DNA of 64,000 nucleotides from Mycobacterium sp. (GCF_004298145.1 NZ_SCRH01000047.1:124001-188000); one strand, 5' to 3'. Shown: positions 42,340-51,880, counted from the first letter of the stretch. Notes: generated by a model not told the origin, from the sequence alone. Program-made: numbers and translations.

Positions 42340-44961
42340 ATGCGAGTCCTGGTGACCGGAGCCAGCGGTGTCTTCGGCCGGGTGATCTGCCGCGACCTCG
42401 TTCGGCGAGGTGCGTCGGTCGTGGCTCTCGCGCGGCGCACGGTCGACATCACCGGGGTGGCCTCTATCAGCGGCGATATTCGCGATGCCGAAGCTGTCGA
42501 GCGGGCCATGCGGGGTTGCGACCGGGTGGTGCATTTGGCCTTTCTGCTGGCTCCGTTGCGGTCGTCGACCGGCGTGGAAGACATCAACATCGGTGGGACG
42601 CGGAACGTGTTGCGCGCCATGGAATCCACCGGAGCCGAAAAGCTGGTCTTCACCTCCTCGACCCTCGCGTACGGGCCGTGGCCGGACAACCCGGACGTCA
42701 TCGCGGAAGACCATCCGCTGCGGCCGCATCCGGACGTGCTCTACGCGAAGCACAAGGCGATCTGCGAGGAGCTGATTCACGAGTCGGGTGTGCCGTCGGT
42801 CATCACCCGCACCTGTGTGGTGGCTGGGCGCGATATGGACAATTACGAGTTCCGCTTCCTGGCACACCCCATGCTGGTGGCTCCCACCGGAGAGATGCGC
42901 CCGTGGCAGTTCCTGCACACCGACGACGTGGGCCGATTCCACGCCGAAGCGGCCCTCGGTGATCGCACGGGCACAGTCAACGTCGGACCCCTCGACACGG
43001 GTCTGACGATTGACGAGATCGCCGAGATTCTCCAAAAGCGGCTTGTCAAACTGCCTTTCAAAATCCTCCGCTCCGGAGCGGCCGCCGCATGGCGTGCCGA
43101 TCTGCTCGAGCTCAGCCCAGCCGACCTGGACGGTTTCCGTTACATGCCCACCCTGGACACCACACGTTTGGTCAGCGAATGGGAATACACCCCGGTGCAC
43201 GATTCGCGCTCGGCGTTGACCGATGCGCGTGCCGGAGTGAGGGCGGTGACGTATTTGGGCACAGCCCGGGTGCCCACACCTTGGCGAACCCCCACACCGG
43301 ATCACCGTTGGGTGCGCGACCACCGTCCCCCGGAAGCGCATTGCGTCGATCCCGCCCCCGCCGGGCTGCGCGGCGAGTTCGACGATTACATCGACGCCCG
43401 CTATCCCACACTGACCACCGCCAACGTGGGCGAAGCATTCCCCGGAACGCTGACCCCGATGTCGCTGCTGATCGGCAGGGATGCGCTGCGCCTCGCCGGA
43501 GCCATCCAGGTCGAGGTGTTGGGCATGCGCGACGATGAGGTCGTGCGCGCGCAGCGCACACTGAGCATCGCCTCCGTCGGCCATCGCCTGTACACAAATC
43601 TCTCTGTCGTCCACGCGATGGCGCGCGCGATGCCGGGCACCAATCCGCGCGAGGTCGACGAACACGTGCTGGGCGTCGCGCACACCGCGGACAGCACCGA
43701 CGAGCGTGCACCGGTCCTCGAGTCGCTCCGCTCGGTGCTGGGCATGCCCCCGGCCGTCCTGCGGATGGCCGGCGTGGGCCGCCGAGTGGCCGAAATCGGC
43801 CGGCGCATCGAGGCTTTAGCACCATCGCCGGAACAACTCGGCCGACTAAACGACAACGCCCTGGTGACACTGATCGACTCGATGCGCGAACTCACCATCG
43901 ATGCCTGGGCGTATAGCACCACAACAAACTTGGTCGCGTCGGCGGCTCAGGCTCTGGTGCGCAAGGTGGCTCCCGACCTCGATCTGTCGGCGATGCGTGG
44001 CGGCACGACCGGACTCGCCAGTGCTTCCCTCCTGGGCGGGGTTCGCCGGCTGGCAGACATGTCGCGGGCACGGCCGCAACTCGAACGAGCAGTCCGATCC
44101 GAACCGGCAGAGGACCTCGTCAAGCGCCTCGACGATGTCGACCCGATGTTCGCCAAAGCCTTCTGGCAATTGATCGCGGCCGCCGGCCATCGGGGGCCGG
44201 GGGAGACCGAGCTGGCCAACCCGATGTACGGCGACGATCCCGCCAAGCTTGTCGATGTCGTGCGGATGGCGATGGACGTGCGGATCCACGCATTCCCCGA
44301 TCCGGCAGGGCTTTCGGGGATTCCCCGGCGGGTCATCGCCGCGCTGAACGCCGCCGTGCGGCGACGCGAGCGCTCCAAGGACGTCGCCATGCGCGCTACT
44401 CACTCGCTCCGAGTAGGGCTCCGCGAGGTCGGTCGCCGTCAGGTTGAGGCCGGAGTGTTCGATGACGTCGGCGACATTTTCTATCTGGTGCCCGACGAGA
44501 TCGCCGTGCCTGCGGCCAACGCCGAGCGCATACCCGCCCGTCGCGCTGAGCGCGTCAGGCTGGCGGGGCTGAATCTGCCCACTATCTTCACCCTGCATTG
44601 GGAACCGGTCCAGAACCGGAACGGCGAAACTAATGTTCAGCTGCTGCAGGGTATCGGCGCTTCACCGGGGGTTGTGCGCGGCCGGGTGCGGGTGGCGCAT
44701 TCACCGGATGACATCGATGACATCGCACCCGACAGCATCCTCGTCGTGCGGGTCACCGATGTCGGCTGGACGCCGCTCTTCGGCTGCGTGGCAGCGGTCG
44801 TCACTGATGTGGGTGGTCTGCACTCGCACGCGGCGATCGTCGCGCGCGAGTTCGGCATACCCTGCGTCGTGGGAACGAGCTCCGCCAGCCTAGACCTCAG
44901 GAACGGTTGCCTCGTCGAGGTTGACGGCGCGCGCGGTACTGTGACGCCGGTGCGTCCCTGA
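42340..44961 (+). CDS. NAD-dependent epimerase fused to PEP-utilizing phosphohistidine domain
   Basis: 873 aa. Residues 1 to about 300 are an extended SDR/epimerase (VLVTGASGVFGRVICRDL, Y-A-K-H-K as YxxxK). Residues about 340-780 resemble the central helical part of PEP synthase/rifampin-phosphotransferase-like enzymes. The end (about 790-873) is the swivelling phosphohistidine domain, GGLHSHAAIVAREFGIPCVV, with His830. No ATP-grasp domain is present. The PROSITE position normally Ser/Thr/Asn two residues before the active His is His828. The layout recalls mycobacterial Rv2047c as I remember it. ATG 42340 has GAGGAGC upstream. Confidence 0.85.
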   Translation: MRVLVTGASGVFGRVICRDLVRRGASVVALARRTVDITGVASISGDIRDAEAVERAMRGCDRVVHLAFLLAPLRSSTGVEDINIGGTRNVLRAMESTGAEKLVFTSSTLAYGPWPDNPDVIAEDHPLRPHPDVLYAKHKAICEELIHESGVPSVITRTCVVAGRDMDNYEFRFLAHPMLVAPTGEMRPWQFLHTDDVGRFHAEAALGDRTGTVNVGPLDTGLTIDEIAEILQKRLVKLPFKILRSGAAAAWRADLLELSPADLDGFRYMPTLDTTRLVSEWEYTPVHDSRSALTDARAGVRAVTYLGTARVPTPWRTPTPDHRWVRDHRPPEAHCVDPAPAGLRGEFDDYIDARYPTLTTANVGEAFPGTLTPMSLLIGRDALRLAGAIQVEVLGMRDDEVVRAQRTLSIASVGHRLYTNLSVVHAMARAMPGTNPREVDEHVLGVAHTADSTDERAPVLESLRSVLGMPPAVLRMAGVGRRVAEIGRRIEALAPSPEQLGRLNDNALVTLIDSMRELTIDAWAYSTTTNLVASAAQALVRKVAPDLDLSAMRGGTTGLASASLLGGVRRLADMSRARPQLERAVRSEPAEDLVKRLDDVDPMFAKAFWQLIAAAGHRGPGETELANPMYGDDPAKLVDVVRMAMDVRIHAFPDPAGLSGIPRRVIAALNAAVRRRERSKDVAMRATHSLRVGLREVGRRQVEAGVFDDVGDIFYLVPDEIAVPAANAERIPARRAERVRLAGLNLPTIFTLHWEPVQNRNGETNVQLLQGIGASPGVVRGRVRVAHSPDDIDDIAPDSILVVRVTDVGWTPLFGCVAAVVTDVGGLHSHAAIVAREFGIPCVVGTSSASLDLRNGCLVEVDGARGTVTPVRP

Positions 44962-45237
44962 TGACGGAATATTCCGCCCTGGCTCGCTGAAGGGCCAAGT
45001 CGACGAGTTGCTCGGCGTAATCGTCACTCGGAGTGCTGACCGACACACCGTCGCGTCGTGCCATTGCTTCGTAAAGCACTGCACCGGAGAGCAATCCGGT
45101 GACCATGGTCGGCGACAGACCGGCTTCGATCTGGCCCCCATCGATACCTTGCTGGACGAGTTGGGTGACAGCCCACCTCTCGATCTCGGACTTGTGTGAA
45201 ACCAGCAGGTGACGGGTGCTTCCCGGCGGACCGCCAT
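44897..45237 (-). pseudogene. TetR regulator remnant (C-terminal half only)
   Basis: The minus strand carries HKSEIERWAVTQLVQQGIDG, MVTGLLSGAVLYEAMARRDG and QLVDLALQRARAE, the C-terminal ligand domain of a TetR protein. The N-terminal helix-turn-helix is absent; the SDR gene at 45240 ends right where it should be. The frame runs into the 3' end of the convergent epimerase/PEP gene. A truncated remnant is the simplest reading. Confidence 0.65.
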
Positions 45238-45239
45238 GC

Positions 45240-46073
45240 TCAGAAGTATTCCGAGCCGCCGTCGACGTTGAGTAGCACACCGTTGACATAACTAGCCCGC
45301 TCCGACAGCAGGAAGGCGATGGCATCGGCGATGTCCTCGGGCACGCCGAAGCGGCTGCCCCAGGTCGCTCCGCCATAGACCTGGTTACGCTCGCGGAAAT
45401 CCTCGTCCTCGGTGTGGCCGGATTTCGCCATGCGTTGCGTGCGCTCCTCGACCAACTGCTCGTTCAAGATCATGCCGGGCAGCACAGCATTGGCCCGGAT
45501 GCCTTGGGCGCCGTATTCTTTGGCGAGGTTCTTGGTGAAATGGGCCAGCGCCGCCTTCTGCGCCGAGTAGTGCGCGATGCGGGGAATGAAGTGGCGCACC
45601 GACATCGCCGACGTCGTCACGATCGCGCCGCCACCGTTGTTCAACATGGCCGGGATCGCGGTGCGGGCGATCCGCACCGACGTCATCAGCACGGACTGAA
45701 AAGCCCTCTCCCACAAATCGTCCGGCTCTACGGGTGATGTCCGTACCTCGCACAAGCCGACGGTGTTGACGACCCTGTCCAAATGCCCGTAGTGCTCGGT
45801 GGTCTCTTTGACCACTTTCTCGGCGTCGCCGGCGCGGGTGAGGTCGGCGACCACGGTCAATGTGGAGGCTGCGCCGGCGTTGGCGACTTCTTGCGCGACC
45901 GATTGCAGGCTCGGCTTGGCGACATACCGATACTCGGAATCACCCTCTTCGCGCCCGCGCGAACACAGGACGACGTGGGCGCCTTCCGTCCCGAGCCGCA
46001 GCGCGGTCGCTCGGCCCATGCCCTGTGTCGCGCCGAGAACGACCGCGACCTTGTCCTTGAGTCCGAGATCCAT
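45240..46073 (-). CDS. Short-chain dehydrogenase/reductase
   Basis: 277 aa classical SDR: VAVVLGATQGMGRATALRL, VVNTVGLCE, TTSAMSVRHFIPRIAHYSAQKAA (cut here: Ser, Tyr and Lys of the catalytic set are present as S..Y-S-A-Q-K) and LNVDGGS at the C-terminus. ATG 46073 is the start; the frame is open to 46271 inside the preceding ACAD. Last gene of the eight-gene operon. Likely a hydroxyacyl-CoA or terpenoid alcohol dehydrogenase. Confidence 0.88.
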   Translation of the reverse strand: MDLGLKDKVAVVLGATQGMGRATALRLGTEGAHVVLCSRGREEGDSEYRYVAKPSLQSVAQEVANAGAASTLTVVADLTRAGDAEKVVKETTEHYGHLDRVVNTVGLCEVRTSPVEPDDLWERAFQSVLMTSVRIARTAIPAMLNNGGGAIVTTSAMSVRHFIPRIAHYSAQKAALAHFTKNLAKEYGAQGIRANAVLPGMILNEQLVEERTQRMAKSGHTEDEDFRERNQVYGGATWGSRFGVPEDIADAIAFLLSERASYVNGVLLNVDGGSEYF

Positions 46074-46086
46074 GAGCTGTCTCCGT

Positions 46087-47244
46087 TCAGCCTCGCGGCA
46101 GGCCCAGCCCGCGTTGGGCGATGATGTTGCGCTGAATTTCACTGGTGCCGCCAATGATTGACAGCACTGTGGACGCGCGCAGGAAGTGCTCGGCGTCCTC
46201 GGCCAGGGGGTCCCCGCTGTCGCGGGTGTACGCATCGGGGCCCAGAGCGTCGACGAGCCACTGCGCGACACGCTGGGCGACCGCCGGCCCGTGCAGCTTG
46301 CTCATCGAGGCTTCGCCGCTGGCGGGCTCGCCGCGCTCGCCCAGCGCGACGACCTGCTGACCGAGCAGCCGCTCGGCCTGCAGTTCCATGATGAATTCGC
46401 CGATCTGGCGGTACGCGTCCTCGTCGAGTTGGGTGCCGCGGGTGCCGATCCGGTCGAGATAGCGTGCCAGCAACAGACGCGCCTCGCGGCCGCCGAAGCT
46501 CATCGAGCGCTCCATGTCCAGCGCCCGCGACATCATCGTCCACGCCTGGCCCGGCTGCCCGATCAGCGACCGCGCCGGCACTGTCACGTTGTCGAAGAAG
46601 CAGGCGTTGACCCGCCATCCGCCCATCACCCGAATCGGTTGGATGGTCACTCCGGGGGCGCGCGCATCGATCATCAACAGCGACAGCCCTTTATGGCGAC
46701 TACTGTCGGGTTCGGTCCGCACCAGGGTGAAGATCCAGTCGGCTATATGCGCGCCGGAGGTCCACATCTTCTGGCCGGTGACGATGAAGTCACCGTCGGA
46801 CGTCCGGGTGGCCTTGGTCCGCAGGGCCAGCATGTCGCTACCGGCCTCGGGTTCGCTGTATCCGCCGGCGTAGCTCCACGAGGCGTCGATGATGTGCGGG
46901 ATATGCTCGGCCGCAAGGTCTTCGGGGCCGAATGTGGCCAACATCCAACCGACGGCCTCGGCCTGTTCCAGGCCGTAGGTGGGTAGTCCGGCCGAATCGA
47001 GTTCCTCGTGCGCGACGAACCGATCCGTCTGCGATGCGGGCCGACCCATCGGCTCGGGCCACCCCAGGCCGATGACGTTCTGGCGAACCAGCCACGGGTG
47101 AAAGTGGCTCGGCGCCTGGCGGTCGCTTTCCAGTTGGGCCATCTCGGCCCGCATCGCCGCCATGTCGGCGGCGCTGAACTCGTCGATGTGGCCGCGCAGC
47201 TCGTCGCGTAGCCGCGCCTCGTCTTCGTCAAGTCGGAAACGCAT
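46087..47244 (-). CDS. Acyl-CoA dehydrogenase (FadE)
   Basis: 385 aa ACAD. GGYSEPEAGSDMLALRTK, FIVTGQKMWTSGAHIADWIF and the end motif SIIGGTSEIQRNIIAQRGLG are present. It lies in the long minus operon between two SDR genes. Full-type catalytic subunit by motif content. GGAGG lies close to ATG 47244. Confidence 0.92.
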   Translation of the reverse strand: MRFRLDEDEARLRDELRGHIDEFSAADMAAMRAEMAQLESDRQAPSHFHPWLVRQNVIGLGWPEPMGRPASQTDRFVAHEELDSAGLPTYGLEQAEAVGWMLATFGPEDLAAEHIPHIIDASWSYAGGYSEPEAGSDMLALRTKATRTSDGDFIVTGQKMWTSGAHIADWIFTLVRTEPDSSRHKGLSLLMIDARAPGVTIQPIRVMGGWRVNACFFDNVTVPARSLIGQPGQAWTMMSRALDMERSMSFGGREARLLLARYLDRIGTRGTQLDEDAYRQIGEFIMELQAERLLGQQVVALGERGEPASGEASMSKLHGPAVAQRVAQWLVDALGPDAYTRDSGDPLAEDAEHFLRASTVLSIIGGTSEIQRNIIAQRGLGLPRG

Positions 47245-47259
47245 GTCCCTCCGTCGTTC

Positions 47260-48036
47260 TCAGGCGAGCAGGCTGTAGCCGCCGTCAACGGGAATGGTCA
47301 GCCCCGTGACGAACTGGAAGTCGCTGGACAACAGAGCGACGATGACCGAGGCCAGCTCGTCGGGATGACCGAGCCGGCGCAGCGGAGTCTTCTGCGCGAC
47401 TGCGTCTTGCATGTCCTTGACGCCGGCGATGATGTCCTCGCCGCCGTGGCCGGGGTTGTTCACCAGCGAGGGGGAGATGCCGTTAACCCGCACGCCGCGC
47501 GGGCCGAGTTCGGCACCGAAGTAGCGGACGAGGTTTTCCATCGCCGCCTTGGCGGGTCCGATCGCTCCGTAGTAGCGCGCGTAGTGGTTGGCGCCCAGGC
47601 TGCTGACCGCCACTACCGAGCCGCCGACCTTCTCCAGTTCCGGCACGGCGGTGCGCACCGCTTCCCACAGGCCCCACACCTGCACGTCGAAGACGCGGTC
47701 GTACTCGTCGCGGGTCACCTTCATCGTGCGTCCGGCGGTGATCGGCACCGCGGTGGTCACCAATCCGCCGAGCCCGCCCAGCTGTTCGATCGAGGAAGCG
47801 ACCAGGCCGGCCGCGTCGGTACCGAGATCGCCGCGCACCAGCACCGGCTCGGGACCGCCGGTGGCCGCGGCCAATTCCTGCGTTTCCTTGGCGGCGGTCT
47901 CGTTTTCCAGGTAGCCGATGGCGCAGCGGCTGCCCGCCGCGGTCAGTTCCACCACGGTGGAACGCCCGATTCCTCGGCTGCCGCCGATAACGAGGACCTT
48001 GTCGGGCAGGGTCCGGGTGTAGGTCTGCGCCGTCAT
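47260..48036 (-). CDS. FabL-like SDR, possible enoyl-CoA/ACP reductase
   Basis: 258 aa SDR with VLVIGGSRGIGRSTVVEL as cofactor motif. The active site reads SSLGANHYARYYGAIGPAKA: Tyr and Lys are separated by six residues (YGAIGPAK) rather than the classical three. This Y-x6-K spacing is typical of FabL/InhA-type enoyl reductases (FabL has YTTVGVSK). It ends with FVTGLTIPVDGGY. It overlaps the crotonase gene by 4 nt. A role in enoyl-CoA reduction is plausible. Confidence 0.82.
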   Translation of the reverse strand: MTAQTYTRTLPDKVLVIGGSRGIGRSTVVELTAAGSRCAIGYLENETAAKETQELAAATGGPEPVLVRGDLGTDAAGLVASSIEQLGGLGGLVTTAVPITAGRTMKVTRDEYDRVFDVQVWGLWEAVRTAVPELEKVGGSVVAVSSLGANHYARYYGAIGPAKAAMENLVRYFGAELGPRGVRVNGISPSLVNNPGHGGEDIIAGVKDMQDAVAQKTPLRRLGHPDELASVIVALLSSDFQFVTGLTIPVDGGYSLLA

Positions 48037-48923
48037 TGCGCCGTCCCCTTTCCGTAGTGCTCGTCACGTTTCCGGAACGCGTCGCTGGTGCCGCCCTTAG
48101 AGCGTTCCTTGACGAAGTTGAACTCGTCGGGTTCGAACCGCAGGTTCGTGCCGTAGCTGTGGAAGAGGTAGGAGGTGGTTTCCTCCAGGCCCAACGCCGA
48201 GCTGGCCTCGACGAGGCGGTAAGCCTCCTTGGCGATGGTGATGCCGTCCGCGGGCATCTTCGCGACTTGTGCAGCCAACGCTTCTGTTTCGGCCGCGACG
48301 TCTGCTTCGTCACAGAAACGCGTGAACAGCTTGGCGGATTCGAATTCCGCGCCGGTGGCCATGCGTCCCGTCAGCATGAGGTCGCGCGCGATGACGGGTC
48401 CCAGCCGGTGCATGAACAGGGCGACGTTGCCCAGCACAGGCCCGAGGAAGCGCGCGGCCGGCATGCCGATCTTGGCCTGGCGGGAGACGACGGCCAGGTC
48501 CGCGGCCAGCGCCAGCTCCAGCCCCAACCCGAGCGCGTAGGACTCCACCTGAACGATGGTCGCCTTGGGGAATCCGATGAACTCGTGGAACATCCGCTGG
48601 CCCTTGCGGTCTACGGTCAGTCGACGTCGTTGGCTGGGGCGACGATCGTCGCCCGGCGTGTTGTACCAGCCGTAGGCACGGTTGAGGTCGACCCCCGTGG
48701 TGAAGACGCCGCCTTCGCCCCGCACCAGCACCACCTTGATGGCGTCGTCCTCGGCTAGGTCGTCCAGGTAGCGGCCCATCAGCTCGCAATCCTCGGGTGC
48801 CATCGCATTCTTCTTGGCCGGATTACAGATGGTGATCCGGGCGATGTGGGTGTCGTGGTCCTTGGTCAGGATCACCCGGTCGGCCTGATCGGGTGGGGCC
48901 GTGCCGGCTTCGGCTGCGGTCAT
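48033..48923 (-). CDS. Enoyl-CoA hydratase/isomerase family protein
   Basis: 296 aa crotonase: ARITICNPAKKNAMAPEDC, VFTTGVDLNRAYGW for the oxyanion region and SYALGLGLELALAADLAVVS. The Glu144 equivalent is kept (GLGLE), but the Glu164 position appears to be Ala in GMPAARFLG. Isomerase or a modified hydratase activity is therefore possible. In the operon it sits next to the ACAD and AtuA-like genes, where an atu cluster would have AtuE. Confidence 0.87.
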   Translation of the reverse strand: MTAAEAGTAPPDQADRVILTKDHDTHIARITICNPAKKNAMAPEDCELMGRYLDDLAEDDAIKVVLVRGEGGVFTTGVDLNRAYGWYNTPGDDRRPSQRRRLTVDRKGQRMFHEFIGFPKATIVQVESYALGLGLELALAADLAVVSRQAKIGMPAARFLGPVLGNVALFMHRLGPVIARDLMLTGRMATGAEFESAKLFTRFCDEADVAAETEALAAQVAKMPADGITIAKEAYRLVEASSALGLEETTSYLFHSYGTNLRFEPDEFNFVKERSKGGTSDAFRKRDEHYGKGTAQ

Positions 48924-48924
48924 G

Positions 48925-50097
48925 TCAGTTCCCTCCTTTGGGATCGGTGAAGAAGTTCTTGGTGACGACGTCGCGGGACAGCACCCGCAACATCACCTCG
49001 TCGGCGCCGCCCCCGATGGACAGCAGTCTGGAGTCGCGGAAGAAGCGGGAGGTCCACGTCTCGGCCATGTACCCCATGCCTCCGTGGTACTGCATGCACG
49101 TATCGGCCACTCGGCGAATCAGCTTGCCCGCCAGTAACTTCGCGCTGCTGGTGCGGCGAGTGACATCGGCGCCCGCGACGATCAGCTCGGCGCAGGAGTG
49201 GGCATAGTGTTTCACCGCGTCCACCTCACAGGCCAGTTCGGCGAGGTTGTACTGCAAGTACTGGTTGTCGATGAGCTCGCCGCCGAACGCAGGACGCTCG
49301 GACAGGTAATCCACCGTGCGCTCGATGGCCGTCTCCATTTGTCCAACCGCCTGATAGACGGCGCAGATTCGCTCGGTCTGGAACTGCTCCATCTGCTGCT
49401 GGAAGCCACGCCCGACTTCCCCGATGGTGTTGCTGACCGGAACGCGGACGCGGTCGAAGGTCAGCTCCGCGGTGTCCGAGCACCAGTTGCCGAGCTTCTT
49501 CAGCGACCGGCTCACGGTCAGTCCCGGTGCGTCGTTCGGAACGATGATCTGACTCATGCCCCGGTACCCACCCTCGTCGGAGGTGCGCACCAGCAGGCAA
49601 AGCCAGTCTCCCTGAACACCGTTGGTGATGTAGGTCTTGGCGCCGCTGATGAGCCAGTCCCCACCGTCGCGCACGGCCTTCGTGCGGATACCGGCCACAT
49701 CGGAGCCGGCGTCCGGTTCGGTCACCGCGATCGAGCAGATCCGCTCACCGGCGATCGCCGGCGCGAGGAATTCGCGCTTGAGTTGATCGCTGCCGTGCGC
49801 ATGCAGGGACGGCGTGGCCATGTTGGCCTGCACGTTGTACGCCATCGGGATTCCGTTGCCGGGGAGCCGACCGAACTCTTCGCAGGCGATCACGGTGAAC
49901 CAGTGGTCTGCGCCCTCGCCGCCGTATTCGGGGTCGTATTCAAGACCTAGAAGTCCGAGCTTGGCGAATTCCGGGAATAGCTCGTGGGCGGGGAATTGCC
50001 CGCGCTCCTCCCACTCTTCGTAATGCGGCTCGACCGTTTTGGCCAGCATCTCCCTGACGCTGGACCGAAACATGTCGTGTTCCTTGGTGAATTGCAA
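48925..50097 (-). CDS. Acyl-CoA dehydrogenase
   Basis: 390 aa ACAD: CSIAVTEPDAGSDVAGIRTK, LISGAKTYITNGVQGDWLCL, QYHGGMGYMAETWTSRFFRD and SIGGGADEVML. The TTG at 50097 is the probable start because GGAGG precedes it by six bases within the end of the AtuA-like gene; the open frame runs further up inside that gene. By position it could be the AtuD-type citronellyl-CoA dehydrogenase or an isovaleryl-CoA-like enzyme. Confidence 0.9.
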   Translation of the reverse strand: MQFTKEHDMFRSSVREMLAKTVEPHYEEWEERGQFPAHELFPEFAKLGLLGLEYDPEYGGEGADHWFTVIACEEFGRLPGNGIPMAYNVQANMATPSLHAHGSDQLKREFLAPAIAGERICSIAVTEPDAGSDVAGIRTKAVRDGGDWLISGAKTYITNGVQGDWLCLLVRTSDEGGYRGMSQIIVPNDAPGLTVSRSLKKLGNWCSDTAELTFDRVRVPVSNTIGEVGRGFQQQMEQFQTERICAVYQAVGQMETAIERTVDYLSERPAFGGELIDNQYLQYNLAELACEVDAVKHYAHSCAELIVAGADVTRRTSSAKLLAGKLIRRVADTCMQYHGGMGYMAETWTSRFFRDSRLLSIGGGADEVMLRVLSRDVVTKNFFTDPKGGN

Positions 50098-50098
50098 A

Positions 50099-51880
50099 TC
50101 AGGCCTCCGTCGCGATGAGTTCGGGTAGCAGCGCGGCGGGCACGGCGGTGCGGACCGCGCGAAAGCGCTCGCCGAGGCTTTTGGCTTGGGGGTCCTCGCG
50201 CAGCGAGGCCGATACACCGGTGCCCAGCAGGCCGCTGATGACGACGTTCACGGCGCGCAGGTTCGGCAGCGGATATACACGGATCTCGTGGCCCCGGAAC
50301 TCCGGCAGCAGGGCGGCTAGTCGGTGTGGGGCGGTGAGATAGTCGAGCAGCGGAGCATGGCGCTCGTCGCGCACCCACAGCCCCAGGTTGGCGTTGCCTC
50401 CCTTGTCCCCGGAGCGGGCTCCCACATAGCCGCCGACGTCAATGACGGTGAGGTCGGCATCATCGCATTCATCGGCGGCCAGGGTATTCCGCGGTTGGTC
50501 GACCGCGACGGCGCGGGTACGTGTGGGAGAGGCGATGTCAACCTCGTTGCCGCCCACTTCAACCCGCGGTCGAAGCCGCGAAACGTCGATCAGCGTCGGC
50601 CAGCCCACCAAGAACTCGGCCGCGGATCCCGGCGGCGTCGTGAGGTATAGGCCCGGAAAGCTCGCGAGCGCGGTGGCCACCACCGCCGAGGAAAACTCCC
50701 GGCCCACCGCCGCGGAGTCGGGGTCGGCCACCGAGATCCTCAGGTAGCTCTGATCGTCGGGTGCCGCGGAATCCAGTTTGGCCCCGACAACTTCGACGGC
50801 AGATTCGGCGAACCGTGAGCGACCGCCGTCGATTTGGGCCCAGACGGCCCGCTCGGCCAACTCGGCCTTGGCTTTCCGGTCGATGCCGGTGATCACCAGT
50901 GTCATCGAATTGCGAAAGCCGCCCGGGTAGGTCAGCAGGGCCTTGGCCTGCGCGGGCGCGGGTTCGCCGGCGGTTGCGGAGATTTCGATCCGGTCGTCCC
51001 CGAGCTGGCGCAACTGCGTGGTGTCGAACCGGGCGACCACGTCGGGCACGGGATAGCGCGGGCCGGCGATCTCGTAGAGGAGTTGGGCGGTGACCGTGTC
51101 AACGGTGACCGCGCCGCCCGTCCCCGCGGCCTTGGTGATCACGCTGCTGCCGTCGCTGTCGATTTCGGCGATGGGAAAGCCCGGTTCGGTCAGGTCTGCG
51201 ACTTCCGTGAAGAACGCGAAATTGCCCCCGGTGACCTGTGTTCCGCACTCGATGGCATGGCCCGCGACGGTGGCGCCGGCCAACGCGTCGAAGTCGTCGG
51301 CGGTCCAGCCGTGCCACCACGCGGCGGCGCCCGACACCACCGCGGCGTCGGCGACGCGCCCGGTGATCACCATGTCGGCGCCGGCCCGCAGGGCCGAGGT
51401 GATGCCGTGGCCACCGAGGTACGCGTTGGCGGCCACCACCTCCTTGCTATCCCCGATCCAGGCCTCGCCGGTGTCGAGGTGGTAAAAAGCCTCACCCGCG
51501 GAACGTAATTCGTCGATGCGCTCGGTCAGGTCGTCGCCTTCGACCACCGCAAGGGTGACGTCGATGCCGAACCGCTCGGCGATCTGGCGCACCCGATCGG
51601 CGCAGCCGCGGGGGTCGATACCGCCGGCGTTCGATACCACCTTGACACCGCGCTCGTGGCACCGACCCAACACGTGTTCCATCTGGGTGATGAACGTGCC
51701 GGCGTAGCCGGCACGTCCGCGTCGGCGGCTCTTGGCCAGGATCGACATCGTCAGCTCGGCGAGCCAGTCCCCGGTCAACACGTCGATCGGCTCACAGCCG
51801 TCGAGCAGCTGCGCGGCCGCGCTGACCCGATCGCCGAAGAAGCCGGAGCAGTTGGCAATTCGGACCGGGCGGGTGCTCAT
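50099..51880 (-). CDS. AtuA-like (DUF1446) acyclic terpene utilization protein
   Basis: 593 aa. RIANCSGFFGDRVSAAAQLL at the start, then VVSNAGGIDPRGCADR, DMVITGRVADAAVV and the later GYVGARSGDKGGNANLGLWV are AtuA/DUF1446 family segments. AtuA is required for growth of Pseudomonas on citronellol and geraniol, but its biochemical activity is unresolved. It overlaps the biotin carboxylase gene by 4 nt. Its association with a carboxylase pair is the strongest clue to an isoprenoid-type pathway. Confidence 0.9.
   Translation of the reverse strand: MSTRPVRIANCSGFFGDRVSAAAQLLDGCEPIDVLTGDWLAELTMSILAKSRRRGRAGYAGTFITQMEHVLGRCHERGVKVVSNAGGIDPRGCADRVRQIAERFGIDVTLAVVEGDDLTERIDELRSAGEAFYHLDTGEAWIGDSKEVVAANAYLGGHGITSALRAGADMVITGRVADAAVVSGAAAWWHGWTADDFDALAGATVAGHAIECGTQVTGGNFAFFTEVADLTEPGFPIAEIDSDGSSVITKAAGTGGAVTVDTVTAQLLYEIAGPRYPVPDVVARFDTTQLRQLGDDRIEISATAGEPAPAQAKALLTYPGGFRNSMTLVITGIDRKAKAELAERAVWAQIDGGRSRFAESAVEVVGAKLDSAAPDDQSYLRISVADPDSAAVGREFSSAVVATALASFPGLYLTTPPGSAAEFLVGWPTLIDVSRLRPRVEVGGNEVDIASPTRTRAVAVDQPRNTLAADECDDADLTVIDVGGYVGARSGDKGGNANLGLWVRDERHAPLLDYLTAPHRLAALLPEFRGHEIRVYPLPNLRAVNVVISGLLGTGVSASLREDPQAKSLGERFRAVRTAVPAALLPELIATEA

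Noticed and set aside
45366..45400. GACCTGGTTAC, another resemblance to the regulon palindrome
   Set aside because: It lies in the coding sequence of the SDR and the left half is mismatched.
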